64,000 bases of DNA, taken from contig OX467092.1 of the NCBI GenBank assembly GCA_950106755.1, positions 4,216,001-4,280,000 of the forward strand. The letters run 5' to 3'. Within the stretch, counting starts at the first letter, position 1. Every line of letters starts with the position of its first letter. This DNA is from Climacium dendroides. Lineage: Eukaryota > Streptophyta > Bryopsida > Hypnales > Climaciaceae. The notes beneath the pieces are model-generated. The model had not been told where the DNA came from. It was given only the letters and a program-made list of their open reading frames with translations, and did not search any database. The translations under genes were made by a program, and so were the position numbers. Of this stretch, positions 46,901 to 59,445 are shown piece by piece.

Positions 46901-48208
46901 CATCACTGGGCTGTCTCTATCGCCACCAAGTCAAAATGTCATGATTTTTTTTGTGATATAAATTAACCCCAGCCTGCAGATCCTTCATTTGATGTGTTTT
47001 TTTCTCCAGGGCCTGTATTAAATATTTTTGCAAAGGTTGGTAGCACAAGTAACCTGCTTCCATGAGATGCATGCAAGTTGATGATGAGGTCCTCCTCTTC
47101 TGCAGTGAAAGCGCCGTGACGTATGTCAGGTCGTAGGTAATTGGTCCATCTGAGTCGACAACTTTTGCCACATCGCTGCAAACCTAAGGACAGTCAAATA
47201 CATTATTCAATAGAAACGTGGTCGACCAGTGGAAATCAAGTGGTGGAAGACCAATGAGAAGACTCACAAGACCGATTCGAAGACTCGCAGACTCATAAGT
47301 GGTCTACGTTGCCACGTGGGTCCTCTCATGAGTAGTTTCCTTGGTCTACTGAGACCTTGTTTCTAAGTGACGTCACGCGGTGCAGATTGTTGATGTAGTT
47401 GATTGACAACTGCGTCCCTCCTTTCCTCATGCATCCGTCACTATTCTCAAAGGTTCTGAAAACGACATTCCTCAATTTTCATAGTGACCCTAAAGCAAAT
47501 CTTAGTCCCTACTAAGGTACTACCAAAAAGTCTATCTTTGCTCTCACATGGTTTTTCAAGATTTTAAGTGTGATTGGTGAAATGCAGTAACATGCAATCC
47601 AATATGTTCCCTTGGTTACGTAATAGTACCTTTTACATATGTTTGAAAATTGAAGGTTCACAATTGGAAAGTAGTAATACATGTTTCTTTAGATTAACTG
47701 AGAAGGACTAGAATCATGGTTGCTAAGGCCCTTTCACCTCTTAACATTATTTAAATATAACAGTCACCAATTAGAGATATGACACTACTAGAGTAGTGCG
47801 CATCCCGACATGAGTCTTTTGGCAAAAACCTCTTCCATGACATGACATTCTATAATGTCCTGCTCACTTGCTCAAATGCAATTGACTAACGAAAGCACAC
47901 TTCTCACAACCGCAAACAATGTCAGAATCATTCTTCTGGGACTCCGTAGTAAGACTACGTCGAACGGAGTGAAACGTCGTGCGCGCGGACCACTGCGAAG
48001 TCACCCAGCAACACAGACTGACAGCCCACCCCGCATCCCGCATCCCGCATCCCATACCTGCTTTCTTTCCGACCTTGCCCCAGTGGCCTGGGCCATGGGT
48101 TTCCACATACTGGCGCAGTTTGTCGTCCTCCTCTTCCCCCCACGCTCCTTTGCGCACCTCGCACGAATCGGCACTGTTGCACTTGGGCTGCCTCATCATA
48201 CGTATCAT
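43989..48208 (-). CDS. R2R3-MYB transcription factor, MYB80/MYB35(TDF1)-like
   Basis: Four minus-strand exons join in frame: 48208-48058, 47183-47054, 46591-46408 and 45212-43989 (1689 nt, 562 aa). If Met5 (48196) is the start, which aligns better with other R2R3-MYBs, it is 558 aa. Splice phases 1, 2 and 0, and the 130-nt second exon, are the classic R2R3-MYB pattern. Numbered from Met5, R2 is about 16-66 ([16 protein letters not shown]...[16 protein letters not shown]) and R3 about 69-115 ([10 protein letters not shown]...[20 protein letters not shown]). The motif [17 protein letters not shown] right after R3 is the hallmark of MYB80/MYB35, which in flowering plants control tapetum and pollen development. 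The bHLH-binding signature in R3 is absent. The 407-residue tail is Ser/Gln-rich with two internal repeat families. Likely nuclear activator; role in this plant is inferred. Confidence 0.93.
44427..44630 (-). repeat. Coding tandem repeat, 17-aa unit, in the MYB tail
   Basis: The unit [17 protein letters not shown] (51 bp) occurs four times, the third copy shortened ([13 protein letters not shown]). It lies in the MYB last exon. A second repeat upstream in the protein has the form AREAxYLP three times ([32 protein letters not shown]), at about 44775-44930. Confidence 0.9.
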
Positions 48209-48337
48209 ATGTAATGCGCGCCTGGCTGACTGACTAGCTTCAGGAATCGATCATGCACTACGTTACTTGACGTGCTCCACCCCCCCCAAATGAAATGGCA
48301 AACCCTGTCAGTGCTTGCTTTCATCCTTGCCAAGCTC

Positions 48338-48344
48338 TTATATA
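48338..48344 (-). promoter_or_regulatory. TATA box of the MYB gene
   Basis: On the minus strand the sequence reads GAGTATATAAGAGC, about 130-135 bp upstream of the MYB start codon. This predicts a 5' leader of about 100 nt. Confidence 0.6.
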
Positions 48345-50000
48345 CTCGGCCTCAGCCGCCACTTCCTCGATCCCTCCACTGCCCTTTGACTGATAAACGA
48401 AACAGGAGCTTTCCAGTTTTTAATGATTCCCCGAAGCTAAGGCCTTTTTTTTTTAAAGTTAAAAATTTTACTGAGATTTTATACCTCCGTCCGCCATGTG
48501 TTATCGAGCCAGGCTGGGATTTTTATACCCCAGTCAGTCTCAGGCGCAGGAGTCGGTTTCGGACTGTAAGTTAGAAGAACGGAAGTTCAAGTGAAGACCC
48601 CACTCGATCACCAAGTGGCCACACAAGGTAGACAGTCAAGCGGCGAGTAGTTTAGCATTAGGCTGGGTTCAAAAGTTTCGTGTTCGAAGCTCCTTAAATC
48701 CTTTCTTGGTGAAATCTGATATAGGGGAGATGGACAAAAGTCACAAAACTTTGACATTTGTAACTTGAACCTTCCCCCATCAAGTTTTAAGTTTGGGCAT
48801 TTGGAACTTAGATGTATGACTTCTTTGGCCTTTCAAGTATAGAGCCTTGAATTTTCCCTAGTATGTTTTGTTATTGCACTCACCTACCAAATCCAAACAA
48901 AAAATACAATTTCTCCTTCAATATTAGACTTTGAGGAGTTGAGAGTTTCATTTGAACTGGGACAATAGAATTCCAAGAACTACCATTTCTTCCGAAAGGT
49001 GAATTTTAAAGTGTGCACCGCTAATTAAAGAAATCACATTACAATTTTTTTTCCCATAACAAAGTTTGTAATCATGAGCGAAAAATTCACAGAATGTGAA
49101 GAAAGTCTTACTTGACCATGCCATGCCATGCCATTATTTACCAAAGAGTCAGGCAGGGGGACTTACCGTTCCCATCTTTGAAATAAGGGGCCAAAGCCCA
49201 CGAGGAACAAAATTTCTTTTATCGGTGGTTCCTTTGCCAATCCCAATTCTTGCATTACCCGGCGATAATCTCTCACACGCATCTAGGGAGGCATAATACT
49301 AGTTACCTTCCCATCTAGGGAAGACCATTGCTTAATCATACAATGTTACGACCCTCTTTTTTACCTTGGAAATGACATTCTTTAATAATCTACACACACT
49401 TGCCATCTCATTATTGGTTGGTTGCCGCACACTTGTCGCACTACCATTGACTAGAGCCCTCTTGTCCCCCCATTAAAATAATATAGGTTCAACCAATTGC
49501 ATCAAGCGCCGCCTTCAACCCAATTGCTCTCCCACCGCCTCTTCTCAGTCTCCCAAGGCCCAACTGATTTTCACCACTCCTTTTGCTGCAATCTTTTTCA
49601 AGGACTGCATCCTGCCGTTCATCTGAAAAAACGGCATTGTCTGACTGACGGGGGAGACTGACGGACTTCCTTCCGTCCGTCCACTGCGGGTTGGGTCTTC
49701 GTCAGTCAAATATTCGTGTGTTACCGACATCATGCACAGGAGCTGGGTCCCGTTGCGGCCTGTGCTCGTGTGCCCCACCCGTGTGACGACTGCCAGCAGA
49801 AACGATGACGTCAGGCCTGGTGATACCTGTCCTCATGGACGTCATGGCTGACGCACGCAAAACGCACGTGGAATTTGGGAGTTTTACAACATTCGTTGTG
49901 ATAATAGCGTGTTTTAATATGGAAAAAAAAGAAAAAACATCCAAGAGGCGCAGAACGGCTGCAAGAAAATAAGGGGATCGAGAACCGCTTTCACATGAAC
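48345..50000. other. Upstream region of the MYB gene
   Basis: No coding region is recognised. A GC-richer stretch at 49500-49870 holds several ACGT cores, including GATGACGTCAGG, GGACGTCATGG and CGCACGTGGAA near 49806-49870, possible bZIP sites. Open frames at 49545-49944 have no recognisable likeness. Confidence 0.45.
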
Positions 50001-50039
50001 TTATTATTCAACTTTTCTCTCTAAACATCGGTAACCACA

Positions 50040-50270
50040 GTATAATAAAACAAAAGTAAAAGTACTTTTTTAATTTTCTAATTCACATAAACTTCCTTCA
50101 AATTTTTTTGCCGTGAGTTGGAACGTCATAAATCAAAGTCCATACACCCATCTTTGCAAAGAACTTTCTAATGGTACCACACATGTGACTAGGGGACACG
50201 TGCTTATGGAGATCTCATTGTAACAAACAAACAAAACAAACGACCTAATTTAATGTATAGATTATTCAGA
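50040..50270. mobile_element. Fragment of the 5-6.6 kb element family (right end)
   Basis: CAAAGTCCATACACCC, CTAATGGTACCA, GTGACTAGGGGACA and GGAGATCTCATTGTAACAAAC match 6500-6600 in order. Confidence 0.75.
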
Positions 50271-50286
50271 AGGGGAGTTCAATTGT

Positions 50287-50825
50287 TACTACCTCCGTCC
50301 CAAAATGATCTTCTTGTTGGACAAAATCTTTCGGATTAAGGCTAAAAATAACTTTTTAAAGACTTATTTTGCACAATAAGTAAATTTTGATGATCTCTTC
50401 CCTAAAGTGCAGTTTTAGAATATTGAAAAGTGAAAAATTTTGGGCATTTTCAAAGAACACCGGTGAGCACCTAATTATTGAGTGTCACGGTGTCATTTTG
50501 TGGGCATTTAATATATGGCTAAAATCAAGTATAGAACTTTGTTTTGCCTTCCAAAGCTTAATCTACTTCAATTGGGGAATACTCAAAGAGATGCAAAAAA
50601 TAAGAAAAAACCATGTTCATCGATCCCTTCAATCATTTTATTTGTCTTTTACTTGATGATTGCATAGATAGAGGGAGAACTACTACTTAGAATTGTTTTT
50701 GTAGTCCCAAACAACAATCACGAGCCAAACTTGATCAATTTCAACATCACAAAGTGCAACAAGAAGATCATTTTGGGACAAAAAAACAAGGCCAAAAAGA
50801 AGATCATTATGGGACGGAGGGAGTA
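50287..50825. mobile_element. MITE-like element with CTCCCTCCGTCCC-type ends, about 539 bp
   Basis: The left end TACTACCTCCGTCCCAAAAT is inverted at the right as ...ATTATGGGACGGAGGGAGTA. An inner copy of the right end (AAGATCATTTTGGGAC) lies at about 50764-50779. Ends of this sort and a TA flank recall Tc1/mariner-Stowaway MITEs. No intact transposase. A diverged relative begins at 23646. Confidence 0.8.
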
Positions 50826-51310
50826 CTTTTTTGAATGCAAGTAAAGGGAAAAAGGAGATGGCCCCTAAACCTAAAATGAATGGTTCATACTTCAACAAAG
50901 AATTAAAATATGGTTGAATGTAATTGCAAATGGTTTGGGTGAACCAACCCCTTTGGTTTGTCTTCCCAAAATCCTCGACTCTTTTTCCCAAGGGTGCATG
51001 TTAAAAAAAATGACCCCTATTTTTGTGCTTGATTGATCTATTTTTTGGACCACTCCAAGAGATTTTGGGGCCTTTGATTGTGAACATGAATTCAAAAATT
51101 TCCAAATTTTATTATGCATGGCAAATAAAAAGGTCCTACATGTGTTTCCCTAAGGAGTGAAATTGACCAGGGATGAGCAAGGGATTGGTTCACCCATTTC
51201 TAACTGACACCTCATCGGCAATCAATAGGGTGCAGCATTTCCAACCAAAATTAGAACAAATTTCCAAACAAAGCTTGGAATGTGCATTTTCTTTCTTTTC
51301 AAGGTTTCAA
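50826..51310. other. AT-rich spacer
   Basis: No gene is recognised; open frames on either strand have no known likeness. Confidence 0.5.
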
Positions 51311-51319
51311 CTATTAACC

Positions 51320-54300
51320 CCTAAAGGACCAAATGGCGTTTTTTGGCAATATAGTGATTTTGGGCAGCTCACTACAAATGGAATTTTCATTTTTTTCATT
51401 GAAATTCTCACACAACATTTACTCGAGGAGTATCTTTAAGGCCCAACAATTTTCATAACTTTTGACTACATGGTTAAAAAGTTATGATATGTAGATTTCT
51501 TTGTTTGGTGGGCAATCCAGGTAGAATAAAAACCTCTTTAAAAATCACTTTTAAAAAAAATAAAAATTTGAGATTGATTTTCTAGATTTATTTATACATG
51601 GATATCTTTGAACCATTCCATTTTGATTAATGAGATGAAAGTTATGAGAAGTTTTAGTTGTGGGTAGTTTGAAGGTAGTTATGGAATCTCTATTCTAAAA
51701 TAAACTTTGAAGTCCTTTATTTAACTTAATTTTCAATATTTTTGAAAAAAAAAATATCATTAGGCATAGATGGTTTATTACAACATTACAACCATTGGAA
51801 TTGGCATTTATCAATTTCATAAATAAATTGTTAACAATTTTGTATTTTGAATCATTTTCTACTTCTTTCTACTTTCTATTTTTTCCTATATGTTATACAA
51901 TTCGAAACGATTTGAAAATTTTCAAGCATGTAGCCAACTTGCCTTGAAAAATGAATCCAAAGAGTAACCATCATTTTGGACTTTCACTTAGAATGTAGAA
52001 GACATATATATATAGGAAAAAAATCATTTTTGCGCCAAGTGGAAAAGAATTCTTGATAAATAAACTCTTATAGTTTTTACTTTCCACCACATTAATTTAT
52101 AATATTTAGTGAAAATCGATATGGAGAATTTTGTTAATACTTAAATCCCCAAACTGCATTTTGGCAATTCACTACAAATAGAATTTTGGTTCTTTTTCTT
52201 TCAAAATTTCACACAAAATGTGAATGAGGTTTTTAATGAGGCTCAATATTGAATGAAGCTCCATAATTTTTATAACTTTTGACTACATGGTTGAAAAGTT
52301 AGTGTATACTGCATAATTTTCAATGTTCAATAGGCAATCTATTCAGTTCAAAAAAATTATTTGAAAATCATTTTTTTAAGAAATAAAAAATTGAAGTTGG
52401 TTTCTTAGATTTACATATACGTGGAAAGCTTTGAATCATTACCTTTTGATTAATGAAATGAAAGTTATGAGTTTTAGTTTGTAGGTAGTTATGGATTCTT
52501 TACACTAAAATAAATTTTAAAGTCCTTTATTTAATTCAATTTTCAATATTTTTTGAAAAAAATAAAATCATAGGATGTAGATTGATAATTATAGCATTGC
52601 AACCATTGAGATTGGCATTTTTCAATTCCATAACTAAATTCTTAACAATTTAGTATTTTAAATGATTCTTTACTTCTTTGTGCTTACTATTTTTTTCCTA
52701 TATCAATCCCTATAATGTTGTACAATTCCAAATGATTTGAAAATTTTCAAACATGTAGCCAACTTGCCTTGAAGAATGAATTCAAAGAAGCACCACCATT
52801 TGGGGCATTTTTTCCTACAAATGTGACCTTATGAAGAGCAACTGCCTAGTTTTTTGCAAGGCCAAAAAAAGATTTTTGTCAATTCAACACTAATATCTTG
52901 CAATCTACATGGTTGAAAATTTTGAAATTTTTTCTACATCTTTTCAAACCAGCTTACTACAAGATCCTATAGTTATATGTGTCTAAATTTATTTTTTTCT
53001 AAAATTTGACATGTACTACCAGAAATGACAATTTTAGAGCATTTTTGGCAAAATTATAGTTAAAAACCTGTAGAGGTTAAAATCGCACCATTTTGCAACT
53101 TTAGCACTTTTACAATTTAGACCAAGTGGTTTGAAATGTACACCAATCTAAGATGGCACTTTTATGTTTTAGACTACATAGTTTAAAATGTACACCTATC
53201 CTAGGTGGCACTTTTACAATTTAAATCGCATGGTCTCAAAATGGCATATGAAATATGCCATTTTAATGAAATTTCCTATCAAAGACATTGCCATGGATCA
53301 TGGCTACAAAAGTTTCATCTTCCCAAGTTAATAAACAACCTTGGTCATGGCTATAGTTTTCTTTTTCTCCATATGGAGCATACTAATTCCTTCAAAGGAT
53401 AATTGAATAGAAAAATTTATTGTCACTATTAGTAAAGTCCATTCATTCACATAGTGATAAATTAACCTCTAAAGGACCAAACAATATTTTTTGGCAACAT
53501 AGCGATTTTGGTCAACTTACTATGAATGGAATTTTTTTGACTACATGGTTAAAAATTTATAGTATGATATGTAATTTTCAATATTTAGCAGGTAGTCCGG
53601 ACAACAAAAAAACATTTTTTTAAATCACTTTTTAAAAAAGTAAAAATTTGAAATTGGTTCTCTAGATTTATATATAGGTGAAAATCTTTGAATCATTCCA
53701 TTTTGATTATTGAGATGAAAGTTATGAGGAGTTTTAGTTGTGGGTAGTTATGAAATCTCTATTCTAAAATAAACTTTGAAGTCCTTTATTTAACTTAATT
53801 TTCAATATTTTTGAAAAAAAAAATATCATTAGACATAGATGGTTTATTACAACATTACAACCATTGGAATTGGCATTTTTCAATTCCATAATTAAATTGT
53901 TAACAATTTTGTATTTTGAATCATTTTCTACTTCTTTCTACTTTCTATTGTTTCCTATATGTTGTGCAATTCCAAATGATTTGGAATTTTTCGAGCATGC
54001 AATCAACTTACCTTGAAGAATGAATACAAAGAGTAACCACCATTTTGGACTTCTTTTCATAATGATCTGACCTTGGGAAGTGTAGCTGCCTGATTTTTCA
54101 TAGGGGCACAAAAAAATTTGTTACTTCAAACGCTAATATCTTACAATGTATACGGTGAAAATTTTTGAAAATTTTTCCACGTCTTTTTAAACCAAAGTAA
54201 TATAAGATCCTATGGTTAGATGTGTTCAAAAATGTTTTTTTTCAAAAATTTGGTACTTGTACTAGAGATGGCAATTTTGGAGCATTTTTGGTGAAAACAT

Positions 54301-55250
54301 AGTTAAAATCCTTTAAGGGTTAACCTCTAAAGTCCCAAGGCCTTTTTTCATTAAAAAACACTCAAAATCGCCATTTCTATTGCAAAGGACCCTAAACTTT
54401 AAAAATTGTTTTTTTCTACATATCTAACTATAGGATCTTGCATTAGACTAGTGTAAAAATGCATGGAAGAAATTTTAGAAACTTTGACTGCATAGATTGC
54501 AAGATATTTGCATTTGAAGTGAGGTCTTTTTACACCTAAGTAACTTGACTAGATTCCTTGACTTTAAATCTTCTTAACTTAAAATTCTTGCATTAATAAT
54601 TTTGATTTTCTAATCTTTTATTATGAAGAATTGAGTTGAAAATCTAAGGAAAAAAATTCAAGAAAAAATTACTTAATTATCACTTATTAAAATAATCATT
54701 AAATAGAAGTATATTTAAGAATGAAGAAAAAACTAAATAGTTAATAACTCTAAGATGGAATTGAAACACAATAATCCCAATTGTGAGATTCTTTTAGCAA
54801 GAAAACTTAACCATGTCTAATAGCTTGTTTGGTTTTTTAAAACATTTAAAATGCATTAAAAAATGAATTCTATAAATTATTTTTTCAAGAAGATACTTAG
54901 ATTGCCCAAAAAACAAGATTGTCCATAACTTTCTCATCACAAATCCAAATAGAATGAATTAAAGATTTAGATATAAACAAAAATATAATCTTTGAGAAAA
55001 ATAAATTAAAATTAAAAAATTCAATTTTTTATGATTTTTTTGGTTTAGACTTAGGCTGACATAATTTTTGTTTCTAAGTACCAATTAAAAAAAAATAATG
55101 TTCCTAGAAAGCTAATTTGATTTATTATCTTCAAAAAAAGTTTCAAAAAATCATATTAAAAATTGAAATCACACAAGCCTACACAAATTTACAAGAGTCC
55201 CTTGTAGGGACTTTGGAATTTTAGGAGTTGTTGTAAAACCATTCTTGGAC
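51320..55250. repeat. Cluster of diverged copies of one AT-rich repeat family, direct and inverted
   Basis: Direct copies begin at about 51313 (TTAACCCCTAAAGGACCAAA), 52140 and 53463 (TTAACCTCTAAAGGACCAAA). Each continues with TTTTGGCAA, CACTACAAATGGAATTTT, TTTTGACTACATGGTTAAAA, AGTTATGAGGAGTTTTAGTT and ACAACCATTGGAATTGGCAT. At about 54310 the direction flips: GGTTAACCTCTAAAGTCCCA starts an inverted copy of the part ending the previous unit. Further members lie at 19, 26.6, 40.4 and 63.5 kb. A MITE-family remnant (ATATGCCATTTTAATGAAAT) ends near 53279. No ORF of note. Confidence 0.75.
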
Positions 55251-56540
55251 ACAATTCCTTCAAAAAGTATTAATTACATTAATTGTACAAAATGTCAAGC
55301 AAGGATTCTCTAAGATCATATGTTATTGTTGAAGAATTCTAAAATTAATAATAGATTTTGATTATCCTTAGCTACTATAGATTGACATTGTATATAGAAT
55401 GATATGTTTTTCTAGATTTTAACAGAATTAGATCATGATTGATTGGTTTTACAACAACTGACCTTATTACACAATATGAATCATCAATAATGCATAAAAT
55501 GGGCCACACCTTACATACACAACTAAATAAGAGCCCCCAATATAGAGTTTTTTCTTATATATTGATGCAGCAATGAGGCAATGATATAAAAAATAAATTG
55601 GATAAGTCCATCACCACACTTCAGTTTTCCATAGGGAAACCCTCACGGTCACTTGGAGTGTCCATTAAAACCCACATGCGAGCAAAATTTTGGATCCCTA
55701 TATACTATTCGAATTTTAAATAAAATTAAATGAAAAAAATATGAATAGATTTTTTTACTTTGAAAGTTTATGTTTTGAATTATTGATATTTTTATTTGTT
55801 AATAATAATTAGTTACTAATTTTTAAAGTAAAAAGATACACTGTAGAATTGAAAAATAACTTTCACACTCTTACATTATATAAAAAAAATTGTTTAAAAA
55901 ATGAACAAATTTAAAAAAAAAAAACTCTCTATTGAAAGCTCATGAATATTGATGCAATGGTCATCTATATGTGTTCTCTAAAAATATTTGAGTTAAAAAA
56001 ACATGTCATTTTAGTGCATCTTTAACCTCTTCTAGAAATCATTACATATTTTATATTTTTATTTGAGTTTGAAATTTTGGGAGTAGAATCTTTTTGTCAT
56101 TACTCATTAGTAAACAATGCTCAAAATTTGAAGTTAAAATTATAGTTTATTAGAAACCACTTGTTTGCATGTGGTTTGTTGTAGTAGAACTGAGTGCACC
56201 CCCAAGGAGAAACCACAAAAATTACACTTCTTTTTCTTCACCTATGTTTCTTTCTTGGAAATACAAGGCTCCGCCCAGGGCTAATGTATGGTCGTCCCTA
56301 CACATTTACTTTGAGTTTTTTTTGTAGGCTAAGTTGCCAAGAACGAAAGCTTGATTGATCACATCACCATCCCTCCACATTCCTTGTCATTCCATTGTCA
56401 TTCTTTGGTCATTCCTTTGTCATCCGTTGACCCTTCCTTGAGGTAAAAACGCCCCAACCCAAACCCCAATTACGTCACCCTTGAACCCCTCCACCCCCAA
56501 AAAAATTAAAGTTTTGTCTTTTCAAGGCATTACCACCTCC
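55251..56540. other. AT-rich spacer
   Basis: No gene is recognised up to the GC-richer promoter-like stretch that starts near 56400. Confidence 0.5.
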
Positions 56541-56850
56541 CATTGGCTGCGTCCCTCTTATGACATGCACCACTTCCACGTCATATGTCCACGTCATATG
56601 ACATGGGAAATGCTCAAAAAAAAGTAGCAAGAGTGAAACGTGTCAATAAATGCTGCGGCACCCAACTGATCACGAGTCCAGCTGCAAAGTGCCAAAAGTC
56701 TATCATTTGCAAACTTACTGCAGCACCTGGGCGTCTGCACGGCAGCACACAGGCGTCTGGAAGACCGACGTCTGGGAGACTGGGGCCGTGGACCGGTGGG
56801 GCAAGAATAACCCTATTTAAATACACTAATTTTCAGGACTGATACCCCGG
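56540..56850 (+). promoter_or_regulatory. Promoter-like region: two CCACGTCA boxes, CCAAT, TATA
   Basis: CCATTGGC (inverted CCAAT) lies at about 56550. Two copies of CCACGTCATATG occur at 56576 and 56589, with bZIP-type ACGT cores. TATTTAAATA at 56814-56823 is a good TATA box for plus-strand transcription starting near 56850. Confidence 0.5.
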
Positions 56851-58400
56851 AACCCACAGAATCCGACTCTAGCAGTCTGTTTTTTCCTTTCAGTCGGATC
56901 GATCACGCACTGGTAGTGTCCAATCACGCACAGTTAGCGTCCAGGCTGTCGATCTTTCAATCTTTTTCCATCAACTTGGAGGCTTGTGAATCCGACAATG
57001 GTCAGCTAGCTAGACACTACTATTGTGCACGGAATCCGATCCTTTCCGTTGCCACTAGGAGCTTCTAATTGTTTGTTTTTATCATTGTCGTGCATGTGGA
57101 GAGCAGCTCGATTTTTCGGGCTTTGAATCTATCTACGGCGGACGAACCGGACGAAGCTGATCGATATCTAGCCAGTAAGACTACTACTGGAAAGGCTTGC
57201 GCAATCCCAAAGTGGGGTGCAGATTAATAGTGCGCATGTGTTTTAATTTGATTCCGCAAAACACTGTCGCCGTGCTCAATTGAAACCGACAGTTTAGGAG
57301 CGTGGTATTGTTTTCTATTCTTAGCTAGTAGTCAGATCCGGACTCCAAGTTTGATCTTTTCAGTCTTGAATGTTTGCCAATCAAAATGAAGAGTAGGAAC
57401 TTCAAAAAGTATGTGATTGCCGAAAGCAGTCTGGAAGAGTGACCCAAATGAAAAGTGTGCGCTTGCTGGAAGAGCTAGTTTGGAATTGGTAGATGACCTA
57501 AAATTTACCCAACCAGCATTCGATCAGATGTTGAGGTGGTGTACATATTTGTCGGGAAGGATTCCAACGCAGATAACAGAGTCCAACGCAGATAACAGAG
57601 TCCAACGCAGATAACAGACTCCAACGCAGTACGTCCCTGTACATAGTACTCGTTGCGAAGGAACTGAATGCCGGAAGAATTTGATTGCAGACAGATTTGG
57701 GTAGATGGCCTAAAACTTAACCTGTACAGCACTCCAGCATTCGATCGGTCGATCAGATGTTGAGGTGGTGTACATACTTGTTTGGGAAGAGTTCAGGGTG
57801 TTGATTTGGGGATTGAAGGTACGTGCACCAAGATTCCGATCCATTGCCACTTGCATTGAAATGAATGTAATTCTGGACGTTTTACGTGGCGAGTTTGAGT
57901 GCACATACCGTACATACCTAGCTGAAAGTGTGAACCAGGGAACAGTTCCCTGGTTGCGTTTGTTGTTCACTGTCTGTTTATATGCAAGTACAATTGGGGG
58001 ATTTTGATAGATAACAGTGCCAGCCTTGCAGTGTTGAAGGCTCAAAGTACAATTGGGGGATTTCGATAGGAACTGACAGCACCTGCCAGCCAAGTGTTGG
58101 AAGCCCAGGAAGGAAACAAAAGTGTCTGATTTCATTACTTTGTCGATGTAGACTCAAAGTATGTGGGTCGACAACGTACATGTGGAGCTAGCGCTACTTT
58201 AAGATTCATTTCAATCCCTAGTTTGGGTAGTTTATCCACAATTTGGGGGTAGCTCACAGACAGGCTCTTTCTCCTCACTGAGCCAGCCTACATAATTAGG
58301 TGGCGGAGGTTATTTTTTATTTATTTATTTATTTTGAAAATGGATCTCGGTCCTCTTGCAGATTCAAATAGGAAGTAGTTCGAGTTTCGAGGTAACCTTC
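56850..58400 (+). ncRNA. Possible noncoding transcript downstream of a promoter-like region
   Basis: GC-richer sequence follows the TATA box, but no open frame longer than about 85 codons has a recognisable product. It carries local duplications. The 18-bp unit TCCAACGCAGATAACAGA is repeated about three times at 57560-57630. A block of about 220 bp containing AGATGTTGAGGTGGTGTACA occurs at 57528 and 57752. A 45-50-bp unit with GTACAATTGGGGGATTT occurs at 57987 and 58045. AACCAGGGAACAGTTCCCTG, completed by GTT, is a 23-bp palindrome at 57933-57955. Transcription is inferred only. Confidence 0.3.
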
Positions 58401-59389
58401 TAAAGTACCTTGGAATGCTTGCATGCTTGACATGACGAGTTAGACTAGTTGGGAGAGAGTGACACGCATTGTTAGAACGCCTACTTGATTATGCGTGGAC
58501 ATCTCTCTTGATCCTTTTGTTTAAAGTGAAACCTTTGAATTAAGTTAAAACAAGTGCAAAGCAAAAATTTAATATGAACTTTCATGCCCTGGCCGTTTTC
58601 ATGATCCATGGCATGGAAACTGCTTTGTTTGATTACCTGCTCGCTAGGAGATGCTTTCTCTGGAAGGTTATCTAGTTCATTTCCAAGAATCTTGCAAGTT
58701 GCAATTGCTTCAACAATGGTTTGAAGTTAGGTTCACTGACAGATACACAACTCAGAATTAAATTAATAAGCAAACAGTGAAGGTGATGTAGGAAGAGCTT
58801 GTCTCTTCGTTTGGACACAACAATGCGGATTGTTACATTTGGAATTTGTTAATCGAGTATGCGTTGAATTGAAGCAGAGGATCGGGCTGCTCCTGAAAGT
58901 CAGACTCCTTTTTCTTCTTTCATTCCACCCAAAGTAAACCGAACCGTTCAACGGCAGCTAATTGATCAATGTCATTCCGGCCAAATCAAATCTGGCTCAT
59001 TCAACAGCAGCAAATCGAAGCAATCAGACTTTTCCAATCGTTGAAATCGGCAGCAGTTCAAGCGACCAGATAAACACCAGACAGTGTGCATGTATCAGTT
59101 CCATTGACACGGTATCAGGTAGATGAGCAAATTGGGGTATAAATGTATAATGGCTGCCGCTTGGATGGTGGAGCATTGACAAATGGAAGGGAAGGTGACC
59201 CAATTCAATTCAGTTTATATTTTTTCAAAAAACTCGAAGTGCGGCGTTGCTCAAAAAGTCCTAGAGAGCTGTCAAGTAGGAGGTCCATAAAGCGCTCGGG
59301 ATCTGAAGAGCGTCAACCTCCTCAAATGACTGTACACTATTTTGTACACGTTGCTTTTGCATTGTATGTAACACCAGGGCCCTTTACAA
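58401..59389. other. Spacer without a recognised gene
   Basis: Moderate GC content. Open frames at 58763-58951 (-) and 59143-59466 (+) have no known likeness; the latter runs into the tandem array. Confidence 0.45.
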
Positions 59390-59445
59390 AGTACGGTAAC
59401 CCCAACTTCGACTTGTACGAATATCTTTCAAAATTTGACTTTTTC

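Noticed and set aside
47855..48233. Overlapping plus-strand open frames
   Set aside because: They are antisense shadows of MYB exon 1 and adjacent GC-rich intron sequence; the minus strand has the conserved MYB residues.
48640..48705. tRNA-like A and B boxes (TAGTTTAGCATTAGG ... GTGTTCGAAGCTC)
   Set aside because: No acceptor stem or anticodon arm can be formed; at most a decayed tRNA-derived SINE head.
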